A stretch of DNA of 64,000 bases, from the NCBI RefSeq assembly GCF_024496085.1, contig NZ_CP101751.1, positions 1,550,001 through 1,614,000 on the forward strand, read 5' to 3'. Below the pieces are notes generated by a model. It made no database searches, was not told the DNA's origin, and saw nothing but the letters and a program-made list of their open reading frames with translations. This document shows, piece by piece, positions 42,439-53,300 of this stretch. Source of the DNA: Flavobacterium cerinum (GTDB taxonomy: Bacteria; Bacteroidota; Bacteroidia; Flavobacteriales; Flavobacteriaceae). How positions within the stretch are numbered: position 1 is the first letter of the stretch; each line of letters starts with the position of its first letter. Both the position numbers and the translations under genes were made by a program.

Positions 42439-44586
42439 ATGAAAAAAATTATTTTATCCTTAATTGCTACCATACTGCTTGTGCCTGCAAGTGTTAGAGC
42501 AGACGAAGGTATGTGGTTTTTGATGTTCATCGAACGTTTGAATCACAGGGATATGCAAAAAATGGGATTGCAGTTAACAGCTGAGGAAATCTACAGTATT
42601 AACAACCACAGCTTAAAAGATGCAATCGTACAGTTCAACGGAGGTTGTACTGCTGAAATGATTTCAAAAGACGGATTAGTATTAACAAACCACCACTGTG
42701 GTTATGATGCTATCGCAGAATTGTCGACTCCGGAAGCGAACTATCTTAAAAACGGTTTCTGGGCGGCTAACAGAAAAGCGGAATTAAAACCGAAAAGCTT
42801 ATTCGTGCGTTTCTTTGTTCGTATGGACGATGTGTCAAAACGAATTTTATCAAAAGTAAACGATAAAATGACAGAAGCAGAACGTGAAGCTGCAATCAAC
42901 AGAGAAATTGCTTTAATTGAAAAAGAAAACAACGAAGGTGGAAAATATACTGTTTCCGTTCGTCCGTTTTTCCAGGGTAATGAGTATTACTACTTCGTAT
43001 ACCAGGATTATAAAGACGTACGTTTAGTAGGTACACCTCCTGAAAATATCGGAAAATTCGGTGGAGATACAGACAACTGGGAATGGCCACGTCATACAGG
43101 TGACTTCTCTATGTTCCGTGTATATGCTGATGCAAACGGAAACCCGGCTGACTATTCACCAAACAACGTTCCGTTACAACCAAAACACCACTTACCGGTT
43201 AACTTAGGTGGCGTAAAAGAAAATGATTTCGCTATGATCTTAGGATATCCGGGTAGAACAAACCGTTGGATGCCGGCAGGTGGAATCGAGCAAAACGTAA
43301 AATTCGCTTACCCGGCATGGGTAGAAGGATCTAAAATGGGTATGGATAAAATGAAAACCCATATGGATGAAAGTGATGCTGTACGTTTAATGTATGCTTC
43401 TAAATATGCATCATTGGCTAACTACTGGAAAAACCGTCAGGGTATGATCGACGCGTTAACAAAATTCGGTACTGCTAAAACAAAAGCAGCTCAGGAAGCT
43501 AAATTCGACAAATGGGCGAATCAGAAACAATACAAAGATAAGTATGGTCACGTGGTGGAAACCATCAACAAATACTATGCTTTAACAAATGAGAAAGCGC
43601 GTCATGACAACTATTTAATGACGTTATTACGTTCAAGTTCTTTCGGAACAATTTCCAGAACATTAGGAAGACAATTGGATAACTACGCGAAAGCTGACGA
43701 AGCAAAACGTAAAGAAATGTACCCGGGTCTTGTAGAAATGATCGACGAATTCTACAAAGAAGCTTATATCCCGGCTGAAAAAGATATCTTGGCAGGTCAG
43801 TTAAATCTTTATGCTACTAAAGCAGGATATACATTGGCTCCGATGGTTGAAAAATTAGGAAAAGAAAACAATAACAACTTTACAAAATATGTAAATAATG
43901 CTTTCGATAGCAGTGTTTTCGCTTCTCCTGAAAAAGTAAAAGCCTTTTTACAAAACCCGAATTCGGCAACTATCACAAACGATCCTTTAGTAGTATTATC
44001 TAATGATTTACTAAATCACTACAATGCAAAATCGGAAGTGATCTCTAAAGCACAAAACGATTTCGGAGCTTCTTTCCGTTTATTGGTTGAAGGTCTTCGT
44101 GAATCAAAATTAGCTCCGATCAAATATCCGGATGCTAACTCTACATTGCGTTTAACGTACGGAAAAGTTCGCGCTTTACCGGCTGACAAACGTAACGATG
44201 CAAAAGTGAATAACTATACTACAATGGACGGTATGGTTAAAAAATACAAAAAAGGTGATGAAGAATTCGACTTACCGGTTCGTTTAATGGAAATGAATAA
44301 AGTGAAAGATTACGGTCGTTATGCAGATAAAGACGGTTCTATGCACGTAAACTTCTTAACAGATAACGATATTACAGGTGGTAACTCAGGTTCACCGGTA
44401 TTAAACGGTAAAGGAGAATTAATCGGTTTGGCATTCGACGGAAACATCGAAGCAATGGCTGGTGACGTTATCTTTGATAAAAACCTACAAAGAACAATCA
44501 ACGTGGATATCCGTTATGTATTATGGGTAATCGACAAGTTCTCAAATGCAAAACACATTGTAGACGAAATGACAATCGTGAAATAA
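42439..44586 (+). CDS. S46 family dipeptidyl-peptidase (DPP7-like)
   Basis: Exported serine dipeptidyl-peptidase, 715 residues, with signal peptide ending around VRADEG. The chymotrypsin-like core has the probable catalytic His86 (LTNHHCGYD) and Ser650 (GGNSGSP). Family knowledge: the residue 18 positions after the Ser decides acidic (Arg, DPP11) or hydrophobic (Gly, DPP7) P1 preference. Here it is Gly668 in FDGN, pointing to the DPP7 type. It probably works in the periplasm on peptides for amino-acid uptake. Own terminators on both sides make it monocistronic. Confidence 0.9.
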   Translation: MKKIILSLIATILLVPASVRADEGMWFLMFIERLNHRDMQKMGLQLTAEEIYSINNHSLKDAIVQFNGGCTAEMISKDGLVLTNHHCGYDAIAELSTPEANYLKNGFWAANRKAELKPKSLFVRFFVRMDDVSKRILSKVNDKMTEAEREAAINREIALIEKENNEGGKYTVSVRPFFQGNEYYYFVYQDYKDVRLVGTPPENIGKFGGDTDNWEWPRHTGDFSMFRVYADANGNPADYSPNNVPLQPKHHLPVNLGGVKENDFAMILGYPGRTNRWMPAGGIEQNVKFAYPAWVEGSKMGMDKMKTHMDESDAVRLMYASKYASLANYWKNRQGMIDALTKFGTAKTKAAQEAKFDKWANQKQYKDKYGHVVETINKYYALTNEKARHDNYLMTLLRSSSFGTISRTLGRQLDNYAKADEAKRKEMYPGLVEMIDEFYKEAYIPAEKDILAGQLNLYATKAGYTLAPMVEKLGKENNNNFTKYVNNAFDSSVFASPEKVKAFLQNPNSATITNDPLVVLSNDLLNHYNAKSEVISKAQNDFGASFRLLVEGLRESKLAPIKYPDANSTLRLTYGKVRALPADKRNDAKVNNYTTMDGMVKKYKKGDEEFDLPVRLMEMNKVKDYGRYADKDGSMHVNFLTDNDITGGNSGSPVLNGKGELIGLAFDGNIEAMAGDVIFDKNLQRTINVDIRYVLWVIDKFSNAKHIVDEMTIVK

Positions 44587-44605
44587 TTCCGATTTGTTTT
44601 ACAAT

Positions 44606-44636
44606 AAAAACCGCTTCAATCGAAGCGGTTTTTTTA
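44606..44636 (+). terminator. Terminator after the S46 peptidase gene
   Basis: AAAAACCGCTTC / GAAGCGGTTTTT with a short loop and T-run. Confidence 0.9.
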
Positions 44637-44671
44637 TGCCCGTACAGCAATAAATTTCCTGAAATTTTGTT

Positions 44672-44701
44672 TTGTGGATATAGGGTAATTTTGTAGGTTT
44701 A
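44672..44701 (+). promoter_or_regulatory. Promoter of the helical-repeat cassette
   Basis: TTG at 44672-44674, 19 bases, then TAGGTTTA at 44694-44701, close to TTG-N19-TAnnTTTG. A very similar stretch (TTTTGTAAGTTTAATGC) recurs at about 47075 before the lipoprotein gene. An unusually good AAAGGAG ribosome site follows before the ATG at 44745. Confidence 0.5.
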
Positions 44702-44744
44702 ATGCTATATCCGATAAAAGAAAGTTTAATTTAAAGGAGATAAA

Positions 44745-46983
44745 ATGATCAAGAAATATTTTAAAAAAGTACTGGTTGGATTTAGTCTTTTAGCAGGCGT
44801 TACCTATACGGTTATTTATGCCTGTGCCGATGGTTATTTCGGATACGATTCGGAGTCTAGTTTTACTCCGGAAACATATGTAGATCAATCGTATTTACCC
44901 TTGTTTTATACTGACGAAATGTTCTATGAAATAGGGCATGACGAAGCTTATTCTTCGCGATTCAACGATGATATTGTTGCGGAGTGGGACACCTACCTCG
45001 GAGGAAAAATCAAAAAAGAAGAGCTGACTTATTTGATAGTAAATGACAGTGCACATACCGAATTAGCAAATCTGTATGATGTAGCGTTTAATAAAAAGAA
45101 AGCAACATTCCCGGATAGAAAAATTGACCTGAAAAATAAAAAGGTAAAAGACTTTCTGGAGTTTATGTATTATGCGAAACAAATTGAAAAGCATACCACA
45201 ATTTCATATAATTACTGGGATTATGAAAACCGGTCAATTCCGCAGGTAGCGCCTCAATTGATTCGTACAATGGAGCAGAAATTTGAACAAACCCGGGATG
45301 CGTTTCTGAAAAACCGTTATTGGTTCCAAACGATGAAAGCCTGTTTTTACAGTACTTCCAGAGCACAGACAATTTCATTTTTTGAAAAGACCAAAAATTT
45401 AGTACCGAAAAACACCTTGTATTACAGAGGCCTTTCCTATGTAGCCGGGATATATTACAAGGAGAAAAACTATGCAAAATCAAATTATCTGTATGCATTG
45501 GTATTTGATAAATGTCCGGCGTTACGAGTGGTAACGGCCTATAATTTTCATCCGCAGGAGCAAACCGATTTTGAAGCGGCATTAAAAATGGCGCAGAACA
45601 ACGATGAAAAAGTAGCTTTGTGGGCCATGCTGGGATATTATACCGATGAACGTGCCGCGATTGAAGCTATTTATACGCTTAACCCGAAAAGTGAACATAT
45701 GGAATACCTGTTAACCCGTTTGGTTAATATAGAAGAAGTACGACTCAATCAGGAAACATTTAAATCGGTACCGGAATATAAACGAACCGTGAGAACAAAG
45801 TTGGATAAAGGGAAATTGGCTTTAGTTAATAAAATTGCCGGTGAAGAAAAAACGGCAAAACCTTATCTATGGCATATTGCTGCGGGATACCTGAATGTTT
45901 TTAACGGTGATTATAAACAGGCCGATCAACTATTTGAAAAAGCAGGAAGTAAAGCTCCGAAATCAGAATTGTCGGATAAACAACTGCGACTTTTAAAACT
46001 GATTAACAAATTAAGTAAGCAGACAAAAATGAATGCCGAAGCGGAAGCCTTGCTTTTGCCGGATCTTAAATGGTTATTTCAGGAAGTGCCCAATACACAT
46101 GATTATGAAAATCCTTTCCGTTATCAAAAAGCATTAGATTGGAGTAAACAATATGTAGCATCGTTATACAAAGAGCAGAAAAACGAGGTGATGTCAGAAT
46201 TGTTTTTCCGGGATGGGAGATTTTTCGAAACGGTAAAAAATCAGGAAGCCATGAAAGTCTTCTTAAGTAAATCCAATAAAAGCGAATGGGAGCAAATGGC
46301 TGTCAAACTTTATGATGTAAACCTATCGGATATTTATCAATATCAGGGTATGATGAGTGCCTATGCCAATAAAATGGATCAGGCCATCACTTATATGGAA
46401 CAATCCGAAGGGAAAAAAGATACCTTGCCCGGAAATCCGTTTAACGGAAAAATAAAGGATTGTAATGATTGTGATCATGTGGCCTATCAAAAGATAAAAT
46501 ACACACGCCTTTCGTTTTTACAAAAAATAAAAGAAATGCAGGATAAACTGGCAACGGGAGAAGATGTCTATAGCAATAGTCTTTTATTGGGTAATGCCTT
46601 TTATAATATGACCTATTATGGCAATGCACGTGCTTTTTACTATGGAAATATAAGCAACCAATGGGGAAATTTTATCGACGAATTTTACAAACCGTATTTG
46701 TTAAATCCGACTTTGGCAAACGACTATTACAAAAAAGCTTTTGAAGCAGCGACTACACCGGAGCAAAAAAGCAAAATGCCTTTATTTGATGGCAAAATGT
46801 GAACGCAATAAGTTCTATACAGAGCGTTACCACACAAGAGAATATGCTTATCGTGATCCGGAAGTAAACTTTTTGGCCTGGGACGGATTTAAAAAATTAA
46901 AATCAGATTATTCAAATACGAAATATTATAATGAAGTAATCAAAGAATGCGGGTATTTTAGAAAATATCTCGGAATGGAATAA
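44745..46983 (+). pseudogene. Exported helical-repeat protein, copy 1, broken by a frameshift near its 3' end
   Basis: Paralogue of the gene at 48081. The first frame runs 44745-46802 (685 residues) and the homologous C-terminal sequence (KCERNKFYTERY... to CGYFRKYLGME) continues in another frame to 46983. The break is in a run of six A at 46765-46770; the paralogue has five A at the same site. The N-terminus has a basic start and hydrophobic signal followed by YACADG, so export is likely and lipidation possible. The rest is helical, with TPR/Sel1-like units. Function unknown. Because the lost tail is conserved in the paralogue, this copy may be inactive, or the extra A may be a sequencing error. 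Confidence 0.75.
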
Positions 46984-47001
46984 CGAGAAAAGAACGCATA
47001 A

Positions 47002-47045
47002 AAACGGTTTCCAAATACGATGGTGTTTTTTGGAAACCGTTTGTT
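47002..47045 (+). terminator. Terminator after helical-repeat copy 1
   Basis: 11-bp arms AAACGGTTTCC / GGAAACCGTTT with a long loop, then GTTTTTATTTTT. Confidence 0.8.
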
Positions 47046-47107
47046 TTTATTTTTCTAAATAGTGTAAGAAATTTTGTAAGTTTAATGCCAATTATTTTAA
47101 GATAAAA

Positions 47108-48121
47108 GTGAAGCAGTTAATTGCACTTATTTTATTGGTCGGATTTTTTTCGGCCTGCTCGGATAAACCGGAAAAAGACAATCCTAAAGTGGCTTTTTAT
47201 TACTGGAAAACGGTTTTTAAATTAACGGAAAATGAAAAAAAGGCGCTGACAGAAAATGGTACGCAACGAATGTATGTTCGCTATTTCGATGTCGGATTAA
47301 AAGGGAAAGAAGCTGTTCCGATATCACCAGTGACTTTTGCCGAAAAGCCGGGCGATTATGAAATCATTCCCGTAGTATATATCAAAAATGAAGTAATGCT
47401 CGAACCTACAGTCAAATTACAAGAACTGGCGGAAAATATCAATCGGTATATCGGGCAAATGAATACCAAAAACAAAATTGCCTGGAGTGAAATTCAGGTG
47501 GATTGCGACTGGACATTAAACAGTAAAGACCGTTACTTAAAATTTGTTACGCTTTTAAAATCGGTTAGTGCCAAAAAAATGTCGGCGACAATACGTTTGC
47601 ATCAGGTGAAATATTTTAATAAAACCGGAATTCCGGATGTAGACAAAGGGGTTTTGATGTATTACAATATGGGAACTATTGCTGCCGATAACCAAAATTC
47701 TATTTACGACAGGGAGATTGCAAAACGCTATCTTAAAAGCCTGAAAAAATTCCCGCTACAACTTGATGTCGCTTTACCAATTTATGCCTGGGGAATTCAT
47801 ATCCGGGATCATAAGGTGATAAAATTAATCAGTAAAATGGATGCCGCTTTACTCGAAAAGGATCCGCATTTTAAACGAACGGACGAAATGTATTTTCAGG
47901 TTGTGAAAAGTGTGATCCGCAACGGAAACTATTTTAAAGAAGGCGATCAGGTGAAGATAGAAGCAATAACGAAAGCGGATTTAAAAACAATGGCAGAAGA
48001 TATGAGTGACAATCTTGCTAAACGACCGGATGAAATAATATTATACGATTTGGATACTTTTAACTTAACAATATATAATGATGATCAAAAGTTTTTTAAA
48101 AAAGTGGCTGGTTGGTTTTAG
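47108..48121 (+). CDS. Lipoprotein of unknown function, possible TIM-barrel
   Basis: 337 residues beginning at GTG 47108 with signal peptide and lipobox GFFSAC. Alternating strand/helix segments such as SEIQVDCDWT, SATIRLHQVKYF and PLQLDVALPIYAWG resemble a glycoside-hydrolase-like barrel, but I cannot name catalytic residues. Its 3' end overlaps the next gene by about 41 bases, so translation is probably coupled. It sits between two paralogous helical-repeat proteins. Confidence 0.72.
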   Translation: MKQLIALILLVGFFSACSDKPEKDNPKVAFYYWKTVFKLTENEKKALTENGTQRMYVRYFDVGLKGKEAVPISPVTFAEKPGDYEIIPVVYIKNEVMLEPTVKLQELAENINRYIGQMNTKNKIAWSEIQVDCDWTLNSKDRYLKFVTLLKSVSAKKMSATIRLHQVKYFNKTGIPDVDKGVLMYYNMGTIAADNQNSIYDREIAKRYLKSLKKFPLQLDVALPIYAWGIHIRDHKVIKLISKMDAALLEKDPHFKRTDEMYFQVVKSVIRNGNYFKEGDQVKIEAITKADLKTMAEDMSDNLAKRPDEIILYDLDTFNLTIYNDDQKFFKKVAGWF

Positions 48122-50345
48122 TCTTTTTGCCGGGGCTTTTACAGTTGCATATGCTTGTTTCGATGATTCAGAAGGATATGATAGGCGAGGCCAATCCAAT
48201 TTTACACCGGAAGTTTATGTAGATAAATTGAATATGCCGCTTTTTAATATGAGCTGGTATAATGATTTTCAGTATGCTTCCCAGTTTAACGATGATATTG
48301 TAGCAGATTGGAACGGCTTTCTCGAAGGGAGAATTAATAAAACGGATCTGGAATATTTTATAGTTGCAGATAGTGCGAACGCCGAATTGACGAATCTTTA
48401 TGAAGTGGTTTTTAAAAAGAAAAAAGCGACTTTCCCTTCCCGTAATCTGGATTTAAAAAATAAAAAAGTTAAAGACTTTCTGGAGTTTATGCATTATGCC
48501 CGACAGGTGGAACATTTTGCTACAAATGGAGAGGGAACCTGGGATTATGAAAAAGATAAAGCGATTCCTTTACCGGCAGAATTAGTACGTCGGATAACGG
48601 CCAAATATGAAGCAACCGAAGATAGCTTCCTGAAAAACAGGTATTGGTTTCAAACAATGAAAGCTAATTTTTATAGCGGAACAAAGCGGGAAGCCATAAC
48701 TTTTTTTGAAAAAACGAAAAATCAGGTACCGCAAAATACATTGTACTACAGAAGTCTTGCTTATGTGGCCGGTGTATACTATCAGGAGAAAAATTATGTA
48801 AAATCCAATTACTTGTATGCTATAGTATTTGAGAAATGCCCCGCATTACGCAGGGTGATGCTATATAATTTCCATCCGCAGGAGCAAGCTGATTTTGATG
48901 GTTCTTTACAAATGGCACAAAATAATGATGAAAAAATAGCATTATGGGCCATGTTGGGGTATTATGCGGATGAACGTAAAGCAATTGAAAAGATATACGG
49001 ATTAAACCCGAAAAGTGAACACCTGGATTATTTATTGGTATTCTTAATTCAAAATGAGGAAGAGCGTTTAAAAGACATTAGTTATGTGTCGACTACAGAA
49101 TACAAGCAAAAGATAAAAGAAAAACTGGACAAAAAAGTACTGGAATTGGTTCGCAAAATTGCCGGCGATGGACAAACGGCAAAACCCTATTTATGGCAGA
49201 CCGCAGCCGGTTATCTGAATACAATTAACGGAGATTATAAACGGGCAGAACAAGAATTTAAAAAAGCGGAAAGTAAAGCGCCGAAATCGGAATTGTTTGA
49301 AAAACAAGTACATCTTTTACGAATGATCAATACTTTAAGCCAACAAACAAAAATCAATGCAAAAGTGGAAAAGCTATTGTTACCGGATTTAAAATGGTTA
49401 AAAGAGGAGATTAACAAAAAACATAAGAATGATGATGATGATAATGATGATAATGATAATCCTTTCCGTACTTCAGAAGGTATAACATGGAGTGAAAACT
49501 ACATCAGTCTGCTATATAAAGAACAGAAAAACGATGTGATGGCCGAATTGTTTAACCCCGATATTGATTTCTACAGCGAAGAAAAGAAACTTGAAGCGAT
49601 GAAGACTTTTTTAAGCAAATCGGATAAAAGTGAATGGGAGCAACTTATTGCAGCAGACTATAGTATAAAATTGCCGGAGATTTATGAGTATCAGGCCGTG
49701 AATTATACATACGCAAATAAAATAGAGCAGGCTATTGCTCTAATGGAAAAGGCGGATGAAGGAAAAGAGAAGGTTTTATTAGGAAATCCGTTTAACGGAA
49801 AGATTAAAGATTGTAATGATTGTGACCATATGAGCAATCAAAAAATAAAGTACACTAAACTTTCTTTTTTACAAAAGATAAAGGAGATGCAGGACAAAGT
49901 GAAGCAAGGTGAAGAAGTGTACAGTAATAGTCTTTTATTAGGAAATGCTTTTTATAATATAGCCTATTATGGAAATGCCCGACTCTTTTATGATGGAAAT
50001 ATTTTGTATTATATGGAAAGGGGTTGGAATAGAGATCGGTATAATCCGCGACTCGATTTACAAGATCAGTCACTGGCATATAGTTATTATAAACAAGCAT
50101 TTGAAGCAGCGACTACACCGGAGCAAAAAGCAAAATGTGCTTATATGATGGCCAAATGTGAACGAAATACCTACTATAATAAAGAATGTAAAGATCCGAG
50201 ATACGGTTGTGATGAAATGGAAAAACACTTTTTAGCATGGGATGGATTTAAAAAACTAAAAGCAGATTATTCGAATACACGATACTATAAAGAAATAATC
50301 AATGAATGCGGCTATTTCAAACAATATGTAGCCAAACAACGATAA
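48081..50345 (+). CDS. Exported helical-repeat protein, copy 2 (intact)
   Basis: 754 residues from the second of two adjacent ATG codons (matching the start of copy 1). Signal region KKWLVGFSLFAGAFTVAYAC, then the same block order as copy 1: NFTPEVYVDKLNMPLF, KDFLEFMHYARQ, FLKNRYWFQTMKANFY, CPALRRVMLYNFHPQEQ, GNPFNGKIKDCNDCDH, and the C-terminal CGYFKQYV. It has a short Asp/Asn-rich insertion (residues about 450-460) absent from copy 1. Paired-helix repeats suggest a scaffold or binding protein. It overlaps the lipoprotein gene and ends at a strong terminator. Function unknown. Confidence 0.75.
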   Translation: MIKSFLKKWLVGFSLFAGAFTVAYACFDDSEGYDRRGQSNFTPEVYVDKLNMPLFNMSWYNDFQYASQFNDDIVADWNGFLEGRINKTDLEYFIVADSANAELTNLYEVVFKKKKATFPSRNLDLKNKKVKDFLEFMHYARQVEHFATNGEGTWDYEKDKAIPLPAELVRRITAKYEATEDSFLKNRYWFQTMKANFYSGTKREAITFFEKTKNQVPQNTLYYRSLAYVAGVYYQEKNYVKSNYLYAIVFEKCPALRRVMLYNFHPQEQADFDGSLQMAQNNDEKIALWAMLGYYADERKAIEKIYGLNPKSEHLDYLLVFLIQNEEERLKDISYVSTTEYKQKIKEKLDKKVLELVRKIAGDGQTAKPYLWQTAAGYLNTINGDYKRAEQEFKKAESKAPKSELFEKQVHLLRMINTLSQQTKINAKVEKLLLPDLKWLKEEINKKHKNDDDDNDDNDNPFRTSEGITWSENYISLLYKEQKNDVMAELFNPDIDFYSEEKKLEAMKTFLSKSDKSEWEQLIAADYSIKLPEIYEYQAVNYTYANKIEQAIALMEKADEGKEKVLLGNPFNGKIKDCNDCDHMSNQKIKYTKLSFLQKIKEMQDKVKQGEEVYSNSLLLGNAFYNIAYYGNARLFYDGNILYYMERGWNRDRYNPRLDLQDQSLAYSYYKQAFEAATTPEQKAKCAYMMAKCERNTYYNKECKDPRYGCDEMEKHFLAWDGFKKLKADYSNTRYYKEIINECGYFKQYVAKQR

Positions 50346-50346
50346 C

Positions 50347-50384
50347 AAAAAAGGCTGTCTCTGATTCTTGAGACAGCCTTTTTT
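50347..50384. terminator. Bidirectional terminator between helical-repeat copy 2 and the alpha-2-macroglobulin gene
   Basis: 15-bp perfect arms AAAAAAGGCTGTCTC / GAGACAGCCTTTTTT with an 8-base loop. Confidence 0.93.
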
Positions 50385-50389
50385 ATTCG

Positions 50390-53300
50390 TTAACGTTTAA
50401 TCTGAACCCGCATTCCTTTCGTATGGCTCGTAAATTCCGGAGCATACATACTTTGTATTGTAGTAATACCGTTGGAGAAATGACCACTGTTATTAGCGCG
50501 TACATCATATTCGATAACATAGATTCCTTTTCGGATGTGATCAAAAAAGAAATGGGTCGCGGCATCGCGGGTACTTTGCGAGTAACTCAGATCTTCTTTC
50601 CATTGATAACCGGAAAGTACATTTACCGGCTCAAAACCGGAAGCTCTCATATCTTTTAAATGAATATATTCGATATCCTCAGTCGCTTTGATGATAATGC
50701 GAACGGTAACAAGATCACCGACTTTAATGCTCTTTTCCGGTGTGATTAATTCCAGTTGTGTGCCTTTATCGGTTGTTTTCTTTAGATATAATTCTTTAGA
50801 AGTTGATAAACCGCTTCCGCTTTGTGTTTTAATTTTATCAAGATCTTCAAAATATTGCCAGTAGTAACCACCATATCCCGGAACTTTGGATTTATTTTCG
50901 ATGCTGATAGTCGCCATATCCGGACTGATTTCTTTTTGATTCCAGTTGAGTTTGATATAACCGGTTTCGGCCTCTTTCTGATTTTCGTTCAGTTTTTTAG
51001 ACATTATTTTTTCATTTCCGACTTTAAAAACGGTGTTGTCCTTTTCCGAAAGCCAATTGTCACCGTACGATAATAAAGCATAAATCGCTTCGGTAGTGGC
51101 TTTGGTCGTTGGCCAGCTTTGTCCTTGTTTGTTTTTTAGTAACCATACTTTCATCGCTTCAATTGCGGTTTTATCGTCGGTTATTTCAGCGAATGCTTCG
51201 ATCAGCATTGCCTGAGTTTCTATCGGCGCCTGATACCAGTACCATCCGTGTTTATTGGCAATCCAATACATACCGAAATCAGTATTGTTAGCTGCCGTTT
51301 CTTTTAAACCGGTTATAATAGTTGCCGCCGTTTTCGGGTCATTAAAACGATTGAAAACTAATGCGGCTAAAGCTTTTTCGTAAAGCGAATAATTCAGCCA
51401 GTTTTTTCGCGAAGCTTCCAGCTGTAAGTTAATCGCGTTTTGCTGTTCTGTATTTAAAGGATGACTGTCCAGATAGAAACTTCGGGCATAGAGGTAATAG
51501 AGATTATCACAATTCTGACGATTTAGTCCGGAAGTTTTTAATTGCTCTTTATGATCGGACATAAACTTGGAATCGATATACTGAATTCCCGGATCTGTGA
51601 TGCTTTTAAATCGTGATTTGATATCTTCTTTGAGCTGCATTTTGGAAAGATGCCCGAAACCGGCCATAATATGACGTGTAATATAATAGCTTTCATTTCC
51701 GTTTTGGAACCACGGAAAACCTCCGGATGCTTTTTGTTTTTCTTTTAGCTTATCAAAAATAACATCAGTGGACGTCGCCATTTTGTCCAGGTCGAATAAT
51801 AAAGCCAGATTTTTTTTCTTTTCAGCGTCAGACTGAGAATCGCGTAACCACGGTGTTTCAGCCAGTATAATGGATTTTAATTCTTCATTTTGTTCCAGTT
51901 TGGAAATACTTTTTCCGTCTTTTCTCCAGTTTTCAAAAAGCGTTGCAATTTTAGGATTACTGTTTATAATCTGCGCAGCCAGTACATTGGAATAATAACG
52001 GGCAAATGTTTGTTCAGCGCATTCGTGTTCGTATTCCATTAAGTAGGGTAGCGCCTGTAATGCCAGCCAGGTCGGATTGGAAGTATATTCCAATGTAATC
52101 TGGTGGTTGCGAAGCGTTTTTGAAGTATTGTGCTTTAAATTGTCAAGTGTATATGTTTTTTTACTGTCGCCGCGAACCCATAACGGGATACTTTCGGTAA
52201 CAAATAATGTATTGGTAAGCACCGGAAGTATATTTTCTTCACCATCGCTAAAGTTGCCGGATTTGGCTACTACTTTGTATTGGATACCTTGAACGCCTTC
52301 CGGAATAATGATCTTCCAGCTCACTTCCGAATTCCCTTTGGCCGGGATAATAAAGTTTTTGATGTTGTTTTGATTGGCCGTTTTATGATCGATCGGTTCC
52401 ATTGTTGTAGCGTCAAAAAGTTGTAAAGCCGCAATTCCGGATTTTGAATCGAAGGTCATATTGGCAATTTTAGCGCTGATCAATAGCGTGTCTTTCTCAC
52501 GGAAAAAACGAGGAAAGTTAGGTGTTACCATCAGCTCTTTCTGTGTGATGATCTGATCTTCATAATAAGCTGATTTTCCTTTTTTGTTATGACCTAAAAG
52601 ACGAAGTTTCCATTTCGTTAATGACTCCGGTGTAGTAAATGAAAATTTGATTTTTCCTTCTTTATCCGTTTTTAAATGCGGATAGAAAAAGGCCGTTTCA
52701 TTAAAGTTTTTCCGCGTTTTTACCTCAGCAATTTCCGTTAGCGCTTTTTTTGTTGTTATCACTAAAACACCGTTAGCACCTGCGGAACCGTACAAGGCTG
52801 TTCCTTGTGAACCTTTTAACAGGGTAGTCGATAAAAGTTCGGAACCGGGTAGATTTTCCAGTGTACCGGCATCGACTATTTTTCCGTCGACTACAATTAA
52901 AAGCGGCTTGTCGTTTTCATTTATAGTACGCGGCGCTCTGATCGCAATAGGTGGTGCCTGACTAACCTGAAGACCGCTTACTTTTCCGGTTAGCGCCTGA
53001 AGCATGTTTGCGTCCGATGATCTGTTAGCCAGATTAGCCTTTAGCATCTCGTCTTTTCTGGCCTTTATTCCCAGAGCACCGACAACCACTTCATTGAGTT
53101 GTTTGGACTCAGATGTTAATACGACATCTTCGGTAGTAGCTTTTACAATCACTGACTTGGTTTCCATTCCCACAAAACTATAGGTCAGTATATCACCTAT
53201 AGATGCCGTTATCGTATAATAACCATCCATGTCGGTCTGGGTACCCCGTTTTGTTCCGTTGACAACAACGGAAACGCCCGGTAACGGTAATCCGCCTTCC

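Noticed and set aside
46741..46983. 80-residue frame as an independent gene
   Set aside because: It is the frameshifted 3' end of helical-repeat copy 1, matching the C-terminus of copy 2.
47092..47110. ATG-type start for the lipoprotein
   Set aside because: No in-frame ATG precedes the lipoprotein signal; GTG at 47108 gives the complete basic-hydrophobic-Cys signal.
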